Assembly (NCBI GenBank): GCA_006212015.1
Contig: SDAY01000003.1
Coordinates: forward strand, 1 to 64,000
Length of the DNA: 64,000 nucleotides
Source: Halothiobacillaceae bacterium
GTDB taxonomy: Bacteria; Pseudomonadota; Gammaproteobacteria; Halothiobacillales; Halothiobacillaceae
Reading direction: 5' to 3'
Part shown: in pieces, positions 43,063 to 54,260 of the stretch
How the letters are laid out: every line of letters starts with the position of its first letter
Numbering within the stretch: position 1 is the first letter of the stretch
Translations under genes and position numbers: made by a program
Notes under the pieces: generated by a model
The model's database searches: none
What the model saw: the letters and a program-made list of their open reading frames with translations, nothing else
What the model was told of the DNA's origin: nothing

Positions 43063-43419
43063 ATGGCACGTATCGCTGGTATTAACATCCCGGTGAACAA
43101 GCACACTGTCATTGCACTGACTTCGATCTACGGCATCGGCAACGTCCGCGCCAAGCAGATCTGCGTAAGTGCTGGCGTGCGCCCGGACGCAAAGGTTCGT
43201 GATCTGGCGGAAGCCGAGGTCGAGGCCCTGCGCGCCGAAGTCGCTAAGTTCACCGTGGAAGGTGACCTTCGCCGCGAAGTTTCCATGAGCATCAAGCGTT
43301 TGATGGACATGGGTTGCTACCGTGGTCTGCGTCACCGTCGTGGTCTTCCGGTTCGCGGTCAGCGTACCAAGACTAATGCGCGTACCCGCAAGGGCCCGCG
43401 TCGCCCGGTCCGTAAGTGA
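43063..43419 (+). CDS. rpsM: 30S ribosomal protein S13
   Basis: [34 protein letters not shown]...[31 protein letters not shown]. Confidence 0.99.
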   Translation: MARIAGINIPVNKHTVIALTSIYGIGNVRAKQICVSAGVRPDAKVRDLAEAEVEALRAEVAKFTVEGDLRREVSMSIKRLMDMGCYRGLRHRRGLPVRGQRTKTNARTRKGPRRPVRK

Positions 43420-43457
43420 TTCGGGCTCAATACTTCTGAGTTCAGAGTAGGATTTAA

Positions 43458-43847
43458 ATGGCTAAAGCATCGGCTCAGTCGCGTAAGAAAGTGAAGAAGG
43501 TCGTCACCGACGGCCTCGCTCACATTCACGCGTCTTTCAATAACACCATCATCACGATCACGGATCGCCAGGGCAATACCCTGTCCTGGGCCACCTCGGG
43601 TGGTTCCGGTTTCCGTGGTTCCCGCAAGAGCACGCCGTTTGCCGCGCAGGTGGCGGCCGAGCGCGCTGGCGAGGCCGCCAAGGCCTATGGCCTGAAGAAC
43701 CTCGACGTTCTCGTCAAGGGTCCGGGTCCCGGTCGCGAGTCCGCGGTCCGCGCGCTCAACAATGTGGGCTACAAGGTCGGCAGCATCACTGATGTGACCC
43801 CGATCCCCCACAACGGTTGCCGTCCCCCCAAGCGCCGCCGCGTGTGA
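43458..43847 (+). CDS. rpsK: 30S ribosomal protein S11
   Basis: [50 protein letters not shown]. Confidence 0.99.
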   Translation: MAKASAQSRKKVKKVVTDGLAHIHASFNNTIITITDRQGNTLSWATSGGSGFRGSRKSTPFAAQVAAERAGEAAKAYGLKNLDVLVKGPGPGRESAVRALNNVGYKVGSITDVTPIPHNGCRPPKRRRV

Positions 43848-43861
43848 TGGAGTATTGATCA

Positions 43862-44491
43862 ATGGCACGTTATATCGGTCCCAAGTGCAAACTGAGCCGT
43901 CGCGAAGGCACGGATCTGTTCCTCAAGTCTGGCGTTCGCGCGCTGGACAGCAAATGTCATCTCGAACGCCCGCCCGGTCAGCATGGTGCTGCCGCGCGTC
44001 GTCCGAAGATCTCCGACTACGCATTGCAGCTGCGCGAAAAGCAGAAGCTGCGTCGTATTTACGGTGTCCTCGAGCGCCAGTTCCGCAACTACTACAAGAA
44101 GGCCTCGGGTCTCAAGGGCTCTACCGGTGAAAACCTGTTGCGTCTTCTCGAGGCGCGCCTGGACAACGTCGTCTACCGTATGGGCTTTGCCACCACGCGC
44201 GCCGAAGCCCGTCAGCTGGTCAGCCACAAGGCGATCGCTGTCAACGGCCAGACCGTGAACATCGCGTCCTACCAGGTCAGCCCCGAAGACGTTGTCGCCG
44301 TGCGTGAGAAGTCCCGCAAGCAGCAGCGCATTGCCGATTCCATCGAGATTACCGCTCAGCGCGGCGGTGCTCCCGAGTGGATGTCGGTGGATGCTTCCAA
44401 GTTCGAAGGCGTGTTCAAGCGTATGCCTGACCGTGCCGATCTGCCTGCCGACATCAACGAGTCGCTGGTCGTAGAACTCTATTCCAAGTAA
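43862..44491 (+). CDS. rpsD: 30S ribosomal protein S4
   Basis: [68 protein letters not shown]. Confidence 0.99.
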   Translation: MARYIGPKCKLSRREGTDLFLKSGVRALDSKCHLERPPGQHGAAARRPKISDYALQLREKQKLRRIYGVLERQFRNYYKKASGLKGSTGENLLRLLEARLDNVVYRMGFATTRAEARQLVSHKAIAVNGQTVNIASYQVSPEDVVAVREKSRKQQRIADSIEITAQRGGAPEWMSVDASKFEGVFKRMPDRADLPADINESLVVELYSK

Positions 44492-44508
44492 GACTGGGGA
44501 CTAGCTTC

Positions 44509-45510
44509 ATGCAGGACAAAATGAATGAGCTGCTGAAGCCTCGTGCCATCCAGGTTCAGGCTCACAATCCGCGTCAGGCGCGGGTTGTCCTTGAGCCCCT
44601 GGAACGTGGTTTCGGTCATACTCTGGGTAACGCCCTGCGCCGCATCCTTCTTTCCTCCATCCCGGGCGCTGCGGTGACCGAGGCGGAGATCGAGGGCGTG
44701 GTGCATGAATACACCGCGCTCGAGGGTGTCCAGGAGGATGTCATCGAGATCCTCCTGAACCTCAAGGGGCTGTCGATCGCGCTGCATGGACGTGACGAGG
44801 CATCCTTGACCGTGCGCAAGCAGGGCCCGGGTGTCGTCACCGCAGCCGACCTGAAGGGTGATGCGGCCATCGAGATCCTGAATCCGGATCACGTGATTGC
44901 CCACCTCAACAAGGAAGGCAATCTGAACATGACCTTGCGTGTTGAGCGTGGTCGCGGCTATGTGCCGGCCTCCCAGCGTCGCGCCGATGCCGACGAAAGC
45001 TCTGTCATCGGTCGTCTGCGTGTCGATGCGTCATTCTCTCCGGTCCGCAAGGTCGCGTATGCGGTTGAGCGTGCGCGTGTCGAGCAGCGCACTGACCTGG
45101 ACTCGCTGGTTCTCGATATCGAGACCAACGGCGCTGTCTCCCCGGAAGACGCCATCCGCAACGCGGCGGGCATCCTCCAGGAGCAGCTTGCCGTGTTCAT
45201 CGACCTTCAGGCGGAAAGGATCGAGCGTCCGGTGGTCCGCGAAAGCGGCGTCGATCCGGTGCTTTTGCGTCCGGTCGACGATCTCGAGCTGACCGTGCGT
45301 TCCGCCAACTGCCTGAAGGCGGAGAATATCTACTTTATCGGTGACCTGATTCAGCGTACCGAGATTGAACTGCTCAAGACCCCCAATCTTGGCAAGAAGT
45401 CTCTGACCGAGATCAAGGACGTGCTTGCAAGGCATGGCCTCTCTCTCGGCGTCAAGCTTGAAAACTGGCCGCCGGCTGAACTTCAAAACCTCTCTGACAA
45501 GTCCGCCTGA
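44509..45510 (+). CDS. rpoA: DNA-directed RNA polymerase subunit alpha
   Basis: [50 protein letters not shown]. Confidence 0.99.
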   Translation: MQDKMNELLKPRAIQVQAHNPRQARVVLEPLERGFGHTLGNALRRILLSSIPGAAVTEAEIEGVVHEYTALEGVQEDVIEILLNLKGLSIALHGRDEASLTVRKQGPGVVTAADLKGDAAIEILNPDHVIAHLNKEGNLNMTLRVERGRGYVPASQRRADADESSVIGRLRVDASFSPVRKVAYAVERARVEQRTDLDSLVLDIETNGAVSPEDAIRNAAGILQEQLAVFIDLQAERIERPVVRESGVDPVLLRPVDDLELTVRSANCLKAENIYFIGDLIQRTEIELLKTPNLGKKSLTEIKDVLARHGLSLGVKLENWPPAELQNLSDKSA

Positions 45511-45538
45511 TCGGCGGATATGTTGAAGGACTAAGACA

Positions 45539-45916
45539 ATGCGTCACCGTAATATTGGACGTCAGCTGAGCCGCGATGCAGAGCACCGCAACCTCATGCT
45601 GCGCAACATGACTAACTCGCTGTTCACGCACGAGGTCATTCGTACCACCTTGCCGAAGGCGAAGGAACTCCGTCGCATCGCCGAGCCGCTGATCACCCTG
45701 GCCAAGGTTGACAGCGTCGCCAAGCGTCGCCTGGCTTTTGCGCGCACGCGCGACAACGACGTGGTCGGAAAGCTGTTCACTGACCTGGGTCCGCGCTTCA
45801 AGGAGCGTCCGGGTGGTTACATCCGTATCCTCAAGTGTGGTTTCCGCCCTGGCGACAATGCACCGATGGCCTACGTCGAGCTCGTGGACCGTCCGGTTGC
45901 CGCCGACGCTGAGTGA
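45539..45916 (+). CDS. rplQ: 50S ribosomal protein L17
   Basis: [56 protein letters not shown]. Confidence 0.99.
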   Translation: MRHRNIGRQLSRDAEHRNLMLRNMTNSLFTHEVIRTTLPKAKELRRIAEPLITLAKVDSVAKRRLAFARTRDNDVVGKLFTDLGPRFKERPGGYIRILKCGFRPGDNAPMAYVELVDRPVAADAE

Positions 45917-45944
45917 TTTCTCATGCGCTGTTGATGCGTGATTG

Positions 45945-45972
45945 AAAAAGCCGGGTTCATCCCGGCTTTTTT
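45945..45972 (+). terminator. Rho-independent terminator after rplQ
   Basis: aaaaagccgggttcatcccggctttttt. Confidence 0.9.
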
Positions 45973-46046
45973 ATTTTGTGTCGATGGGGTAGGGCATTGA
46001 ATGAAGTAAGTGCCTTTACCCGCATGCTTGCTGAATTTCAGGCCAT

Positions 46047-46073
46047 AAAAAAACCGGCCAATGGCCGGTTTTC
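46047..46073 (-). terminator. Rho-independent terminator of rpsT (possibly bidirectional)
   Basis: aaaaaaaccggccaatggccggtttt downstream of rpsT on the minus strand. Confidence 0.85.
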
Positions 46074-46094
46074 TTCAGGAAGAGCGTTCTGTTA

Positions 46095-46358
46095 TCAGGC
46101 CATGGCCTTGATGTTGCTGTTCAGGCGGCTCTTGGCGCGCGCGGCGGTGTTCCTGTGCAGGATGCCCTTGTTGACCATGCTGTCGATGACCGGCTGGGCT
46201 TCCTTGTAGGCGGCATGGGCCGCGACCTTGTCGCCGCTCCAGATCGCCTTCAGGGTCTTCTTGATGAAGGTGCGCACGCGGGAGCGCAGTGCTACGTTGC
46301 GGATGCGGTTGTTTTCGCTCTGACGAGCGCGCTTCTTGGCGGATGCGATATTAGCCAC
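46095..46358 (-). CDS. rpsT: 30S ribosomal protein S20
   Basis: GTG start (M)ANIASAKKRARQSENNRIRNVALRSRVRTFIKK; start trimmed from the longer ORF. Confidence 0.96.
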   Translation of the reverse strand: MANIASAKKRARQSENNRIRNVALRSRVRTFIKKTLKAIWSGDKVAAHAAYKEAQPVIDSMVNKGILHRNTAARAKSRLNSNIKAMA

Positions 46359-46492
46359 GGAGGTCTCCTGGAAATTTGGCCCTATAACAGGGAGGTATTG
46401 CAAATATGAGGCCGTGCATTATCCGTCAATCCGCGCGGTTGTCAAATATGCGGGTGCGCGCGGGGCTTGTTCCGTGCTGTAGAGTGTTGGCC

Positions 46493-48682
46493 ATGACTCC
46501 GGATGTCCAAATCATAAGTGTTGCGGTGGCGGCCCCCCTTGAAGGCGAGTTTCACTATGTGCCGCCCGCGGGCATGACGGCCGAGGCCTGTCCGGTGGGC
46601 GCGCGCGTGCGCGTCCCCTTCGGGGCGGGGGAGCGCCTGGGGATAGTTCTGGGGCGCCAGGATGGCTCTTCGTTGCCGTTGGATGAACTCAAGCCCATTG
46701 CATCCCTGCTTGACGAGGATGCCTTGCTTGCCCCGGCGGATATCAGGCTTGGCGAATGGCTGGCCAGGTATTACCACGCTCCCCTGGGCGAGGTGTTGGC
46801 GCAGATGCTGCCCGTGGCCCTGAGGGATGGCGGGGGTATGGATCTTCCCGTGCCCCAGGGCTGGGTCGTGGATGATGCCGCGCCCCATGCGGCCAGCCGC
46901 TCAAGGCTGCAAACCGCCCTGTTGGAGCGGTTCCGGTCCTCGGGGGGCATGCTTTCCGACGCTGATCTCTCGGGTCATGCGGCAACCCTGCGTGCCATGC
47001 GTGACAAGGGCTGGGTGCGCCGCATCGCCCTTCCCCAGGGTGGGGGGGGTGTCGCGGATGCGCTCGTTCCGTCGGGCGTGTCATTGAATGAGGAGCAGCA
47101 GGCCGCGTGCTCCATGATCCTGTCCGGGCGCGAGGCCTTTTCCGCCTTCCTGCTCCACGGGATCACGGGCAGCGGGAAGACGGAGGTTTACCTCGCGCTG
47201 ATGGACGATGTGATCGCGCGCGGCGGGCAGGTCCTGGTGCTCGTGCCCGAGATTTCACTGACCCCGCAACTTGTTGAGCGTTTCTCGTCACGGCTCCCCG
47301 GCGGCGTCGTGGTCCTGCATTCGGGCATGACGGACAATGCGCGGCGCGAGGCATGGATAAGAAGCTGGAAGGGTCAGGCCAGGGTCATCATCGGCACGCG
47401 TTCGGCGGTATTCACGCCCATGCCCCGACTTGCCCTGATCGTTGTGGATGAAGAGCACGATGGCTCCTACAAGCAGCAGGAAGGGATGCGCTATCACGCG
47501 CGCGATGTTGCCGTGGTGCGCGCGATGCAGCGCGGGATACCCATCGTGCTTGGCTCCGCGACGCCATCCCTTGAGAGTCTGTTCAATGTCGAACAAGGGC
47601 GCTACAGGCTTTTGCGCCTCAAGAAGCGTGCCGCTGGGGCACGGCTGCCGCGCATGGAGGTGCTGGATGTCCGGCGCCGCCCCATGCATGAAGGCTTGTC
47701 GGCCCCGCTGATTGAGCGGATGCGCGATCATCTGGTCGCGGGCGGGCAGGTGTTGCTGTTCCTCAACCGGCGGGGTTTCGCCCCCGCGCTCCTGTGCCAT
47801 GCCTGCGGCGGGCATGAGTCATGCCGTCAGTGCAGCGCGCCGATGACGGTGCATCGATCCCGCCATCGGCTGGTCTGCCATCACTGTGGCGCGGAGCGCC
47901 CGCTGCCGCGCCATTGCTCAGCCTGCGGCTCGAGCGAGCTGGACATGCCGGGGCAGGGCACGGAGCGCCTGGAGATGGTGATTCAGGGCCTGTTCCCCGA
48001 ATTCCCCTTCGAGCGCATCGACCGGGACACCACCCGTCGCAAGGGCGCGCTTGAGGCGAAGCTTGCCCGCGCCAGGGCCGGCGAGGCGCGGATCCTCCTC
48101 GGGACCCAGATGCTGGCCAAGGGGCATGACTTTCCGGGGGTGACCCTGGCGGTGGTGCTGGATGCCGACCGCGGCCTGTTCAGCAATGATTTCCGTGCGC
48201 CGGAACGGCTGGTGCAATTGATCGTGCAGGTCGCGGGGCGCGCGGGGCGCGCGGAACGCCCCGGAGAAGTGCTCATTCAGACCCACCAGCCCGAGCACCC
48301 CTTGCTGCAGGCGCTGCTGCGGGGTGGGTTCGATGCGTGTGCCAAGGCATTGATGCATGAGCGGCGCCTGGCCAACTTGCCGCCATTCAGCCATCTCGCC
48401 ATGCTCAGGGCCGAGGCCAGGGATGCCGCACGCAGTCTGGCCATGCTTGAGCGCTGCGGCGAATGGATCGCGAGCATGCCGGCGGATGTGCATGTCTACG
48501 GCCCTGTCCCTGCCCCGTTGGAGCGCAGGGCGGGGCGGTTCCGGCATCAGCTGATGCTCTCCAGTCGGCGCCGGGAGGCGCTGCACCTGCTGCTGGACAG
48601 GCTGCTTCCGGCGGTGCGCTCATGGCCTGAAAGCCGTGGGGTACGATGGTCGCTGGATGTCGATCCGCAGGACATGGGCTAA
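46493..48682 (+). CDS. priA: Primosomal protein N' (replication restart helicase PriA)
   Basis: LLHGITGSGKTEVYLALMDD, VDEEHDGSYKQQEGMRYHARDVAVVRA, zinc-binding CHACGGHESCRQCSAPMTVH...CHHCG; start trimmed. Confidence 0.96.
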   Translation: MTPDVQIISVAVAAPLEGEFHYVPPAGMTAEACPVGARVRVPFGAGERLGIVLGRQDGSSLPLDELKPIASLLDEDALLAPADIRLGEWLARYYHAPLGEVLAQMLPVALRDGGGMDLPVPQGWVVDDAAPHAASRSRLQTALLERFRSSGGMLSDADLSGHAATLRAMRDKGWVRRIALPQGGGGVADALVPSGVSLNEEQQAACSMILSGREAFSAFLLHGITGSGKTEVYLALMDDVIARGGQVLVLVPEISLTPQLVERFSSRLPGGVVVLHSGMTDNARREAWIRSWKGQARVIIGTRSAVFTPMPRLALIVVDEEHDGSYKQQEGMRYHARDVAVVRAMQRGIPIVLGSATPSLESLFNVEQGRYRLLRLKKRAAGARLPRMEVLDVRRRPMHEGLSAPLIERMRDHLVAGGQVLLFLNRRGFAPALLCHACGGHESCRQCSAPMTVHRSRHRLVCHHCGAERPLPRHCSACGSSELDMPGQGTERLEMVIQGLFPEFPFERIDRDTTRRKGALEAKLARARAGEARILLGTQMLAKGHDFPGVTLAVVLDADRGLFSNDFRAPERLVQLIVQVAGRAGRAERPGEVLIQTHQPEHPLLQALLRGGFDACAKALMHERRLANLPPFSHLAMLRAEARDAARSLAMLERCGEWIASMPADVHVYGPVPAPLERRAGRFRHQLMLSSRRREALHLLLDRLLPAVRSWPESRGVRWSLDVDPQDMG

Positions 48683-48764
48683 TTAAATAAGGGGCGGGGC
48701 TCCCCGGCGCGCCCTGGGCTGGTTAAAATGATCGATTGCAACATCGTCCCGATGGGTATTTTCC

Positions 48765-50525
48765 GTGAAAGAACAGCTTGAACATCTCGTCTCCCGTGCG
48801 CTGGACGCCTTGCGCGCCGAGGGGCTGCCGCTGCCGGAAAACATCAGCCCGCAGCTGACGCGGGCCAAGGACCGTGGCCACGGCGACTTCGCGTCCAACA
48901 TCGCCATGCAGCTGGCCAAGCCGCTGGGCATGGCCCCGCGCGCCTTCGCCGAGCGCCTGATCGCCGCGCTGCCGTCTGCATCGCTGCTCGAAAAGGTCGA
49001 GATCGCGGGTCCGGGCTTCATCAACCTGTTCGTGCGCGAATCCGCCGTGTTCGACGCCGTCCGTCAGGCGCTGGACGCGGGCGATGCCTTTGGTCATTCC
49101 GCGCACGGGGCGGGCAGGAGGGTCATGGTCGAGTTCGTCTCCGCCAACCCGACCGGCCCGCTGCATGTCGGGCATGGTCGTGGCGCGGCCTATGGCGCGG
49201 CGGTGGCCGACCTGCTGGCCGCCGTCGGCTATGACGTACACCGCGAGTACTACGTCAACGACGCCGGCCGCCAGATGCACATCCTCGCCACATCGATCTG
49301 GCTGCGCTATCTGGAGCTGTGCGGCGCGCGGTTCGCCTTCCCGGCCAACGGCTACAAGTCGACCGGCTATGTCTACGACATCGCCCGCAAGCTTCGGGCC
49401 GAGCATGGCGACGCCTATGCCGCGCCCATCGAGCAGGTGTTCGACGGCATCCCGCCCGACGCCCCTCAGGGCGGCGACATGGACGCCCATATCGATGCCC
49501 TGATCGCCCGTGCCCAGGCCCTGCTTGGGGACGTGCGCTACCGCTACATGTTCGACCTTGGCCTGAACGACATCATCGACGACATCCGCGATGACCTCGA
49601 AGGCTTCGGCATCCGCTTCGAGCGCTGGTATTCCGAGCGCGGCCTGATCGAGCGCGGCGCGGTGAATCGCGCCATCGAGCAGCTGCGCGAACGCGGCCAT
49701 GTCTACGAGCAGGATGGCGCCCTGTGGTTCCGCTCCACCGCCTTCGGCGACGAGAAGGACCGCGTGGTGCAGCGCGCCAACGGCCAGATCACCTACTTCG
49801 CCTCCGACATCGCCTACCACCTGGAAAAATACGAGCGCGGCTTCGAGCGCATGATCGACGTCTGGGGGGCCGACCACCACGGCTACGTGCCGCGCGTGAA
49901 GGCCGCCCTGACCGCGCTGGGCTATGACGCGGCCAGGCTCGACGTGCTGCTGGTGCAGTTCGCCATCCTCTACCGTGGCGGCGAGCGGGCGCAGATGTCC
50001 ACCCGATCCGGCGATTTCGTCACCCTGCGCGACCTGCGCGCGGAGGTGGGCTCGGACGCGGCGCGCTTCTTCTACGTCATGCGCAAGAGCGAGCAGCACC
50101 TCGACTTCGACCTGGACCTCGCCAAGAGCCAGTCCAACGAGAATCCGCTGTACTACATCCAGTACGCCCATGCCCGCGTGTTCAGCGTGCTGCGCCAGCT
50201 GGAGGCCAAGGGCCTGAACCACGACGTGGCGGCGGGCGAGGCCGCCATGGGGCGGCTTGAGCTCGACATGGAGGCCGGGATCGCCCGCCAGATCGGCCAG
50301 TTCCCGGAGCTTGTGCAGCGCGCTGCGCTGGCCTGCGAGCCCCACCAGCTGGTGCACTACCTGCGTGAACTGGCCAGCCAGTTCCACAGCTATTACAACG
50401 CCCACCAGTTCCTGGTGGACGATGCCGAGCTGCGCCATGCGCGCCTGAACCTGATTCGGGCGGTGCGCCAGGTCATTCACAACGGGCTTCGCCTGCTGGG
50501 CGTGAACGCGCCGGAGAGCATGTAA
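48765..50525 (+). CDS. argS: Arginyl-tRNA synthetase
   Basis: [30 protein letters not shown] (HVGH), [14 protein letters not shown] start. Confidence 0.97.
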   Translation: MKEQLEHLVSRALDALRAEGLPLPENISPQLTRAKDRGHGDFASNIAMQLAKPLGMAPRAFAERLIAALPSASLLEKVEIAGPGFINLFVRESAVFDAVRQALDAGDAFGHSAHGAGRRVMVEFVSANPTGPLHVGHGRGAAYGAAVADLLAAVGYDVHREYYVNDAGRQMHILATSIWLRYLELCGARFAFPANGYKSTGYVYDIARKLRAEHGDAYAAPIEQVFDGIPPDAPQGGDMDAHIDALIARAQALLGDVRYRYMFDLGLNDIIDDIRDDLEGFGIRFERWYSERGLIERGAVNRAIEQLRERGHVYEQDGALWFRSTAFGDEKDRVVQRANGQITYFASDIAYHLEKYERGFERMIDVWGADHHGYVPRVKAALTALGYDAARLDVLLVQFAILYRGGERAQMSTRSGDFVTLRDLRAEVGSDAARFFYVMRKSEQHLDFDLDLAKSQSNENPLYYIQYAHARVFSVLRQLEAKGLNHDVAAGEAAMGRLELDMEAGIARQIGQFPELVQRAALACEPHQLVHYLRELASQFHSYYNAHQFLVDDAELRHARLNLIRAVRQVIHNGLRLLGVNAPESM

Positions 50526-51158
50526 ATGGCACGCGCCAGGCAGGCCAGTCGCAAGCGTTCGGCGCCTGCCGTGCCGCGCGCCCTGTGGGGCATGCTGGCC
50601 GCGGTGGTGATCCTGTTCGTGGTGCTGCTGGCCTGGCTTGGGACGCGCGCGCCACAACCGGACAGCCGTGTTTCCCAGCCGCTGCCGGCGGAGAAGCCCC
50701 GGCAGGCGCCGGCGCAGCAGGATGCGCGCGCGGTGGCCGCGCCCCCGGTCAAGGAGCTCACCCCGCCGCCGCCGCGTTACGAGTTCTACAACATGCTTCC
50801 GGCGCAGAAGGTGGAGGTTCCACCGCCGCCGGCTTCCGCGCCTTCAGCCCCGCCACGGGTGGTCGCACCTGCCGATATCCCTCCCAGGCCGGAGGTGGCG
50901 GTGACCACGCAGGGCGCCACCAGCGGGAGCCGCTTCGAGTTGCAGGTGGGTTCTTTCCGCCGCTATGAAGAGGCCGACCGGCGCAAGGCCGAGCTCGCGC
51001 TGCTCGGGTTTTCCGCCAACATCCAGTCGGCCAACGTGCATGGCGAAACATGGCATCGGGTCAAGGTGGGCCCCCTGCCGGAGGTGGATGCGCGCAAGGT
51101 GCGTGATCGCCTCAAGGCCGTGGGCATGAACCCGCTGCTGGTCAAACAGGGCGGCTGA
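50526..51158 (+). CDS. SPOR domain-containing cell-division-type protein
   Basis: N-terminal TM (MLAAVVILFVVLLAWLG), Pro-rich linker, C-terminal SPOR motif FELQVGSFRRYEEADRRKAELALLG...WHRVKVGPL. Confidence 0.9.
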   Translation: MARARQASRKRSAPAVPRALWGMLAAVVILFVVLLAWLGTRAPQPDSRVSQPLPAEKPRQAPAQQDARAVAAPPVKELTPPPPRYEFYNMLPAQKVEVPPPPASAPSAPPRVVAPADIPPRPEVAVTTQGATSGSRFELQVGSFRRYEEADRRKAELALLGFSANIQSANVHGETWHRVKVGPLPEVDARKVRDRLKAVGMNPLLVKQGG

Positions 51159-51215
51159 TTCGCGCCGGAGTCAGCCGAAGCGGTCGTGCTTCAGGATGGG
51201 CGCGTGGATGACCTT

Positions 51216-51347
51216 GGGGCACCTCGAAAAACCGTCATCGCGAGCCGCGAAGCGGCGCGGCGATCCATTCAGTCTCGATAGAACCATGCGTTATGGATTG
51301 CTTCGCTTCGCTCGCAATGACGAGCCCCAGGTTTTTCGAGGTGCCCC
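51216..51347. repeat. MITE/BIME-like element with perfect 18-bp terminal inverted repeats
   Basis: ggggcacctcgaaaaacc (51216-51233) and its exact reverse complement ggtttttcgaggtgcccc (51330-51347) flank an inverted gtcattgcgagcgaagcgaagcaatccat-type repeat. Confidence 0.8.
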
Positions 51348-51351
51348 TTGC

Positions 51352-52659
51352 TCATTTGATGCCCATCTTTTCCAGTCGATAACGCATCTGCCGGAGCGTC
51401 ATGCCCAGCGATTCGGCGGCCTTGGTGCGATTCCAGCGGTGGCCCTCCAGCGCCTGCAGGATGCTGGCCTCATCATCGTCCTGCGTGCCTGGGTATGGCG
51501 GCGGGGCGATGGTCGGGCCGTGGCTGAAGGACAGGTCGTCCACCCGGATGACCTGGCCATCGCCAAGGGCCACCGCGCGCTCAAGGATGTTCTCAAGCTC
51601 GCGAACATTGCCGGGGAAGTCATGCGCCTGCAGTCGCTTTGCGGCCTCGGGCGACAGGGTGTGCAACGGCTGCCGGTTGCGTTTGGCCAGCGTTTGCAGG
51701 ATGCGCTCGGCAAGCGCCGGGATGTCCTCGGGGTGCTCGCGCAGGGCGGGCGCATTGAGCTGGATCACGTTGAGCCGATAGAACAGGTCCTGGCGGAAAC
51801 TGCCATCCTGCACCCGTTGGGCCAGATTCTTGTGCGAGGCGGAGATGACCCGTGCATCGACGGGTTCCTCGCGGGTGGCGCCGACCGGGCGCACCGAGCG
51901 CTCCTGCAGGGCGCGCAGCAGCTTGACCTGGACCGTCAGCGGCAGGTCGGCCACCTCGTCGAGGAACAGCGTGCCACCATGGGCGGCCTGGAACAGCCCT
52001 TGCTTGTCCGCCGTGGCGCCGGTGAAGCTGCCCTTGCGATGACCGAACAGTTCGCTCTCGATCAGTTCGGAGGGGATGGCGCCGCAGTTGATGGGCACGA
52101 ACGGGGCATCCGCGCGCGGGCCGATGTCATGGATCAGGCGGGCGATGACCTCCTTGCCGGTGCCTGATTCGCCCTGGATGAAGACCGGGGCCTGGCTGCG
52201 CGAGACCTTGGCGATCTGCTGGCGCAGTTCGCGCATCACCGGCGCATCGCCGAGCAGCCGCTCCGCGCCCGCATCCTTGGTCGGCGGGCGCATCTTGAGC
52301 GCGGTTTCCACCATGCCGCGGAGGCGATCGAGGTCGAGGGGCTTGTTGACGAAGTCATAGGCCCCCGCCTTGAGCGCCTGCACGGCGCTCTGCATGTCGC
52401 CATGCGCGGTGATGACGGCGACCGGCAGACCCGGCTGCAGGTGCTGGATGTCGTGCACCAGCATCAGGCCGTCACCGTCGGGCAGGCGCAGGTCGGTCAG
52501 GCAGAAGTCGAACCGTTGCGCCGCGAGCGCCTTGCGCGCCTCGCCCAGGTCGGCGGCGGGCTGGGACTGGATACCCATGCGTTCGAGGCTGATGCCGAGG
52601 AGGGTGAGGATGTCAGGCTCGTCGTCAACGATGAGGGCGCGGGGGGGATGGGTTGTCAT
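51352..52659 (-). CDS. pilR: Sigma-54-dependent response regulator, PilR-like
   Basis: Receiver domain (ALIVDDEPDILTLL), AAA+ FIQGESGTGKEVIARLIHDIG, GAFTGA-like GSFTGATADKQGLF, C-terminal Fis HTH; paired with a PilS-like kinase. Confidence 0.85.
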   Translation of the reverse strand: MTTHPPRALIVDDEPDILTLLGISLERMGIQSQPAADLGEARKALAAQRFDFCLTDLRLPDGDGLMLVHDIQHLQPGLPVAVITAHGDMQSAVQALKAGAYDFVNKPLDLDRLRGMVETALKMRPPTKDAGAERLLGDAPVMRELRQQIAKVSRSQAPVFIQGESGTGKEVIARLIHDIGPRADAPFVPINCGAIPSELIESELFGHRKGSFTGATADKQGLFQAAHGGTLFLDEVADLPLTVQVKLLRALQERSVRPVGATREEPVDARVISASHKNLAQRVQDGSFRQDLFYRLNVIQLNAPALREHPEDIPALAERILQTLAKRNRQPLHTLSPEAAKRLQAHDFPGNVRELENILERAVALGDGQVIRVDDLSFSHGPTIAPPPYPGTQDDDEASILQALEGHRWNRTKAAESLGMTLRQMRYRLEKMGIK

Positions 52660-54260
52660 GCCAGTGCTTCGCGGTGTTCCTGGGGTGGTTCGTGGCGGGG
52701 AAAGATCAGGCGGAAGCAGCTCTCCCCCCGCATATCCGGGTGGTACTGCACGCTCAACTGGTTGGCTTCCGCCAGTTCGCGGGCGATGAACAGGCCCAGT
52801 CCGGTGCCTTGGGGGTGGGTGGTGAAGAAGGGCTCGAACAGGCGCTCGCGCAATTCGGGCGGAATGCCGGGGCCGTCGTCACAAATCTCGATGCAGGGGC
52901 GCTTTTGCGGGCCGAGCGGGCGGGCGTCAATGCGGATATGCGCGTGGCCGACGCGGGGGGCGCCGTGCAGGCGGGCGTTGTCCAGCAGGATAAGGAGCAC
53001 CTGCTCGAGATGGCCGGGATCGACCTGGACGAGCAGCGTGGGTGACGGGGCAAGCTCGATGACCGCATCCTCCGAGGCATGAAGTTCGCGGTACTGTTCG
53101 ATGAAGTGCCCCAGCCAGTCCGACAGCTCGATCGCCTGGGGTTCCGCCAGCTTGCGCCGGGAGGTGAGCAGCACGTTCTCGACGATGCGGTTGATGCGTC
53201 CCACATGGCTGCGAATGATGCCCAGCAGGCGGCGATCCTGCGCATCCTCGATCGTCTGCTCAAGCAGCTGCCCGGCCTGGCCGATGGCGCCGAGGGGATT
53301 GCGCAGTTCATGGGCGATGCTGGCGGTCAGGCGGCCGATGGCGGCCAGCTTGTCGCGTTGCAACTGATCCATCAGGTAGGCGTCGTCCTCGATGAACAGG
53401 GCCGCCGGCCCCTGCGGATTATCCGTAAGCGGCGTGATGCGGACATGCAGCCTTTCTGGCCGGGCGATGCGGACCACGGCCAGACTGTCTTCAGGGTGCA
53501 GGCGCCAGGCGCGCACGGCCTCGGCCAGTTCGGGGTTGATGTCACCGAGTTGCCGATTGCCATGATGCTGGCAATGCAGCAGGCGCAGGGCCGCCTCGTT
53601 GGCATGGTGGGTGTCATTGTTCTCATCGATGACGATGACGCCTTCGTGGGTCCGCGCGAGGATCAGCTGGTTCAGCTGGGTCTCGTTGGCCAGGTCGATA
53701 CCGCGTTGCGCCGCGATCCTCTCCGTCTGTGCAAGCCGCCGTGCCAGGTCGCGCGCGAGAATGGCGACCGCGAACAGGGCCATGCCGAGCAGGCCGGCAT
53801 GGGTGAACAGCATGTCGGCGGGGCCACCATGCTCCACATCCCATTGCGCGAGCACGAGCAGGTGGATGCTGCCCAGCGCGGCAAAGGCCAGCGATTCCCG
53901 CCCACCCAGAAGCAGCGATGCATAGGCCATGCTGATGATCATCAGGATCTGCAGGTTGGCCGCAGGGGCGCCTTCCACATGACCGAGCAGGCCAAGCATC
54001 AGCAGATCCAGCGCCAGCCCAACCTGCAGGCGCGTGGCATAACGGCCCCGTCGCAGCTCGTCGAAGGCCAGCAGCGCCAGTGCGGCAACACCGTAGATCG
54101 CGCTCAAGAGCGTGAACGTGTCATCCTTGTCGAGCTGGAGAAAGGACGATTTGTCGGGCAGGGCATGCGCCGCGAGCAGCAGGGCGGCAACGATCAGACG
54201 ATAGGCGTTGAAGAAGCGCAGGCCGCGCCAGTTGGGCGCGCTGGCGACGGGTTCGCTCAT
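52656..54260 (-). CDS. pilS: Sensor histidine kinase, PilS-like
   Basis: N-terminal multi-TM, PAS-like region, SIAHELRNPLGAIGQAGQLLEQ H-box, CDDGPGIPPELRERLFEPFFTTHPQGTGLGL; start trimmed to MSEPVAS. Confidence 0.83.
   Translation of the reverse strand: MSEPVASAPNWRGLRFFNAYRLIVAALLLAAHALPDKSSFLQLDKDDTFTLLSAIYGVAALALLAFDELRRGRYATRLQVGLALDLLMLGLLGHVEGAPAANLQILMIISMAYASLLLGGRESLAFAALGSIHLLVLAQWDVEHGGPADMLFTHAGLLGMALFAVAILARDLARRLAQTERIAAQRGIDLANETQLNQLILARTHEGVIVIDENNDTHHANEAALRLLHCQHHGNRQLGDINPELAEAVRAWRLHPEDSLAVVRIARPERLHVRITPLTDNPQGPAALFIEDDAYLMDQLQRDKLAAIGRLTASIAHELRNPLGAIGQAGQLLEQTIEDAQDRRLLGIIRSHVGRINRIVENVLLTSRRKLAEPQAIELSDWLGHFIEQYRELHASEDAVIELAPSPTLLVQVDPGHLEQVLLILLDNARLHGAPRVGHAHIRIDARPLGPQKRPCIEICDDGPGIPPELRERLFEPFFTTHPQGTGLGLFIARELAEANQLSVQYHPDMRGESCFRLIFPRHEPPQEHREALA

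Noticed and set aside
48723-50657. 644-aa antisense ORF opposite argS
   Set aside because: Shadow ORF of argS with biased composition.
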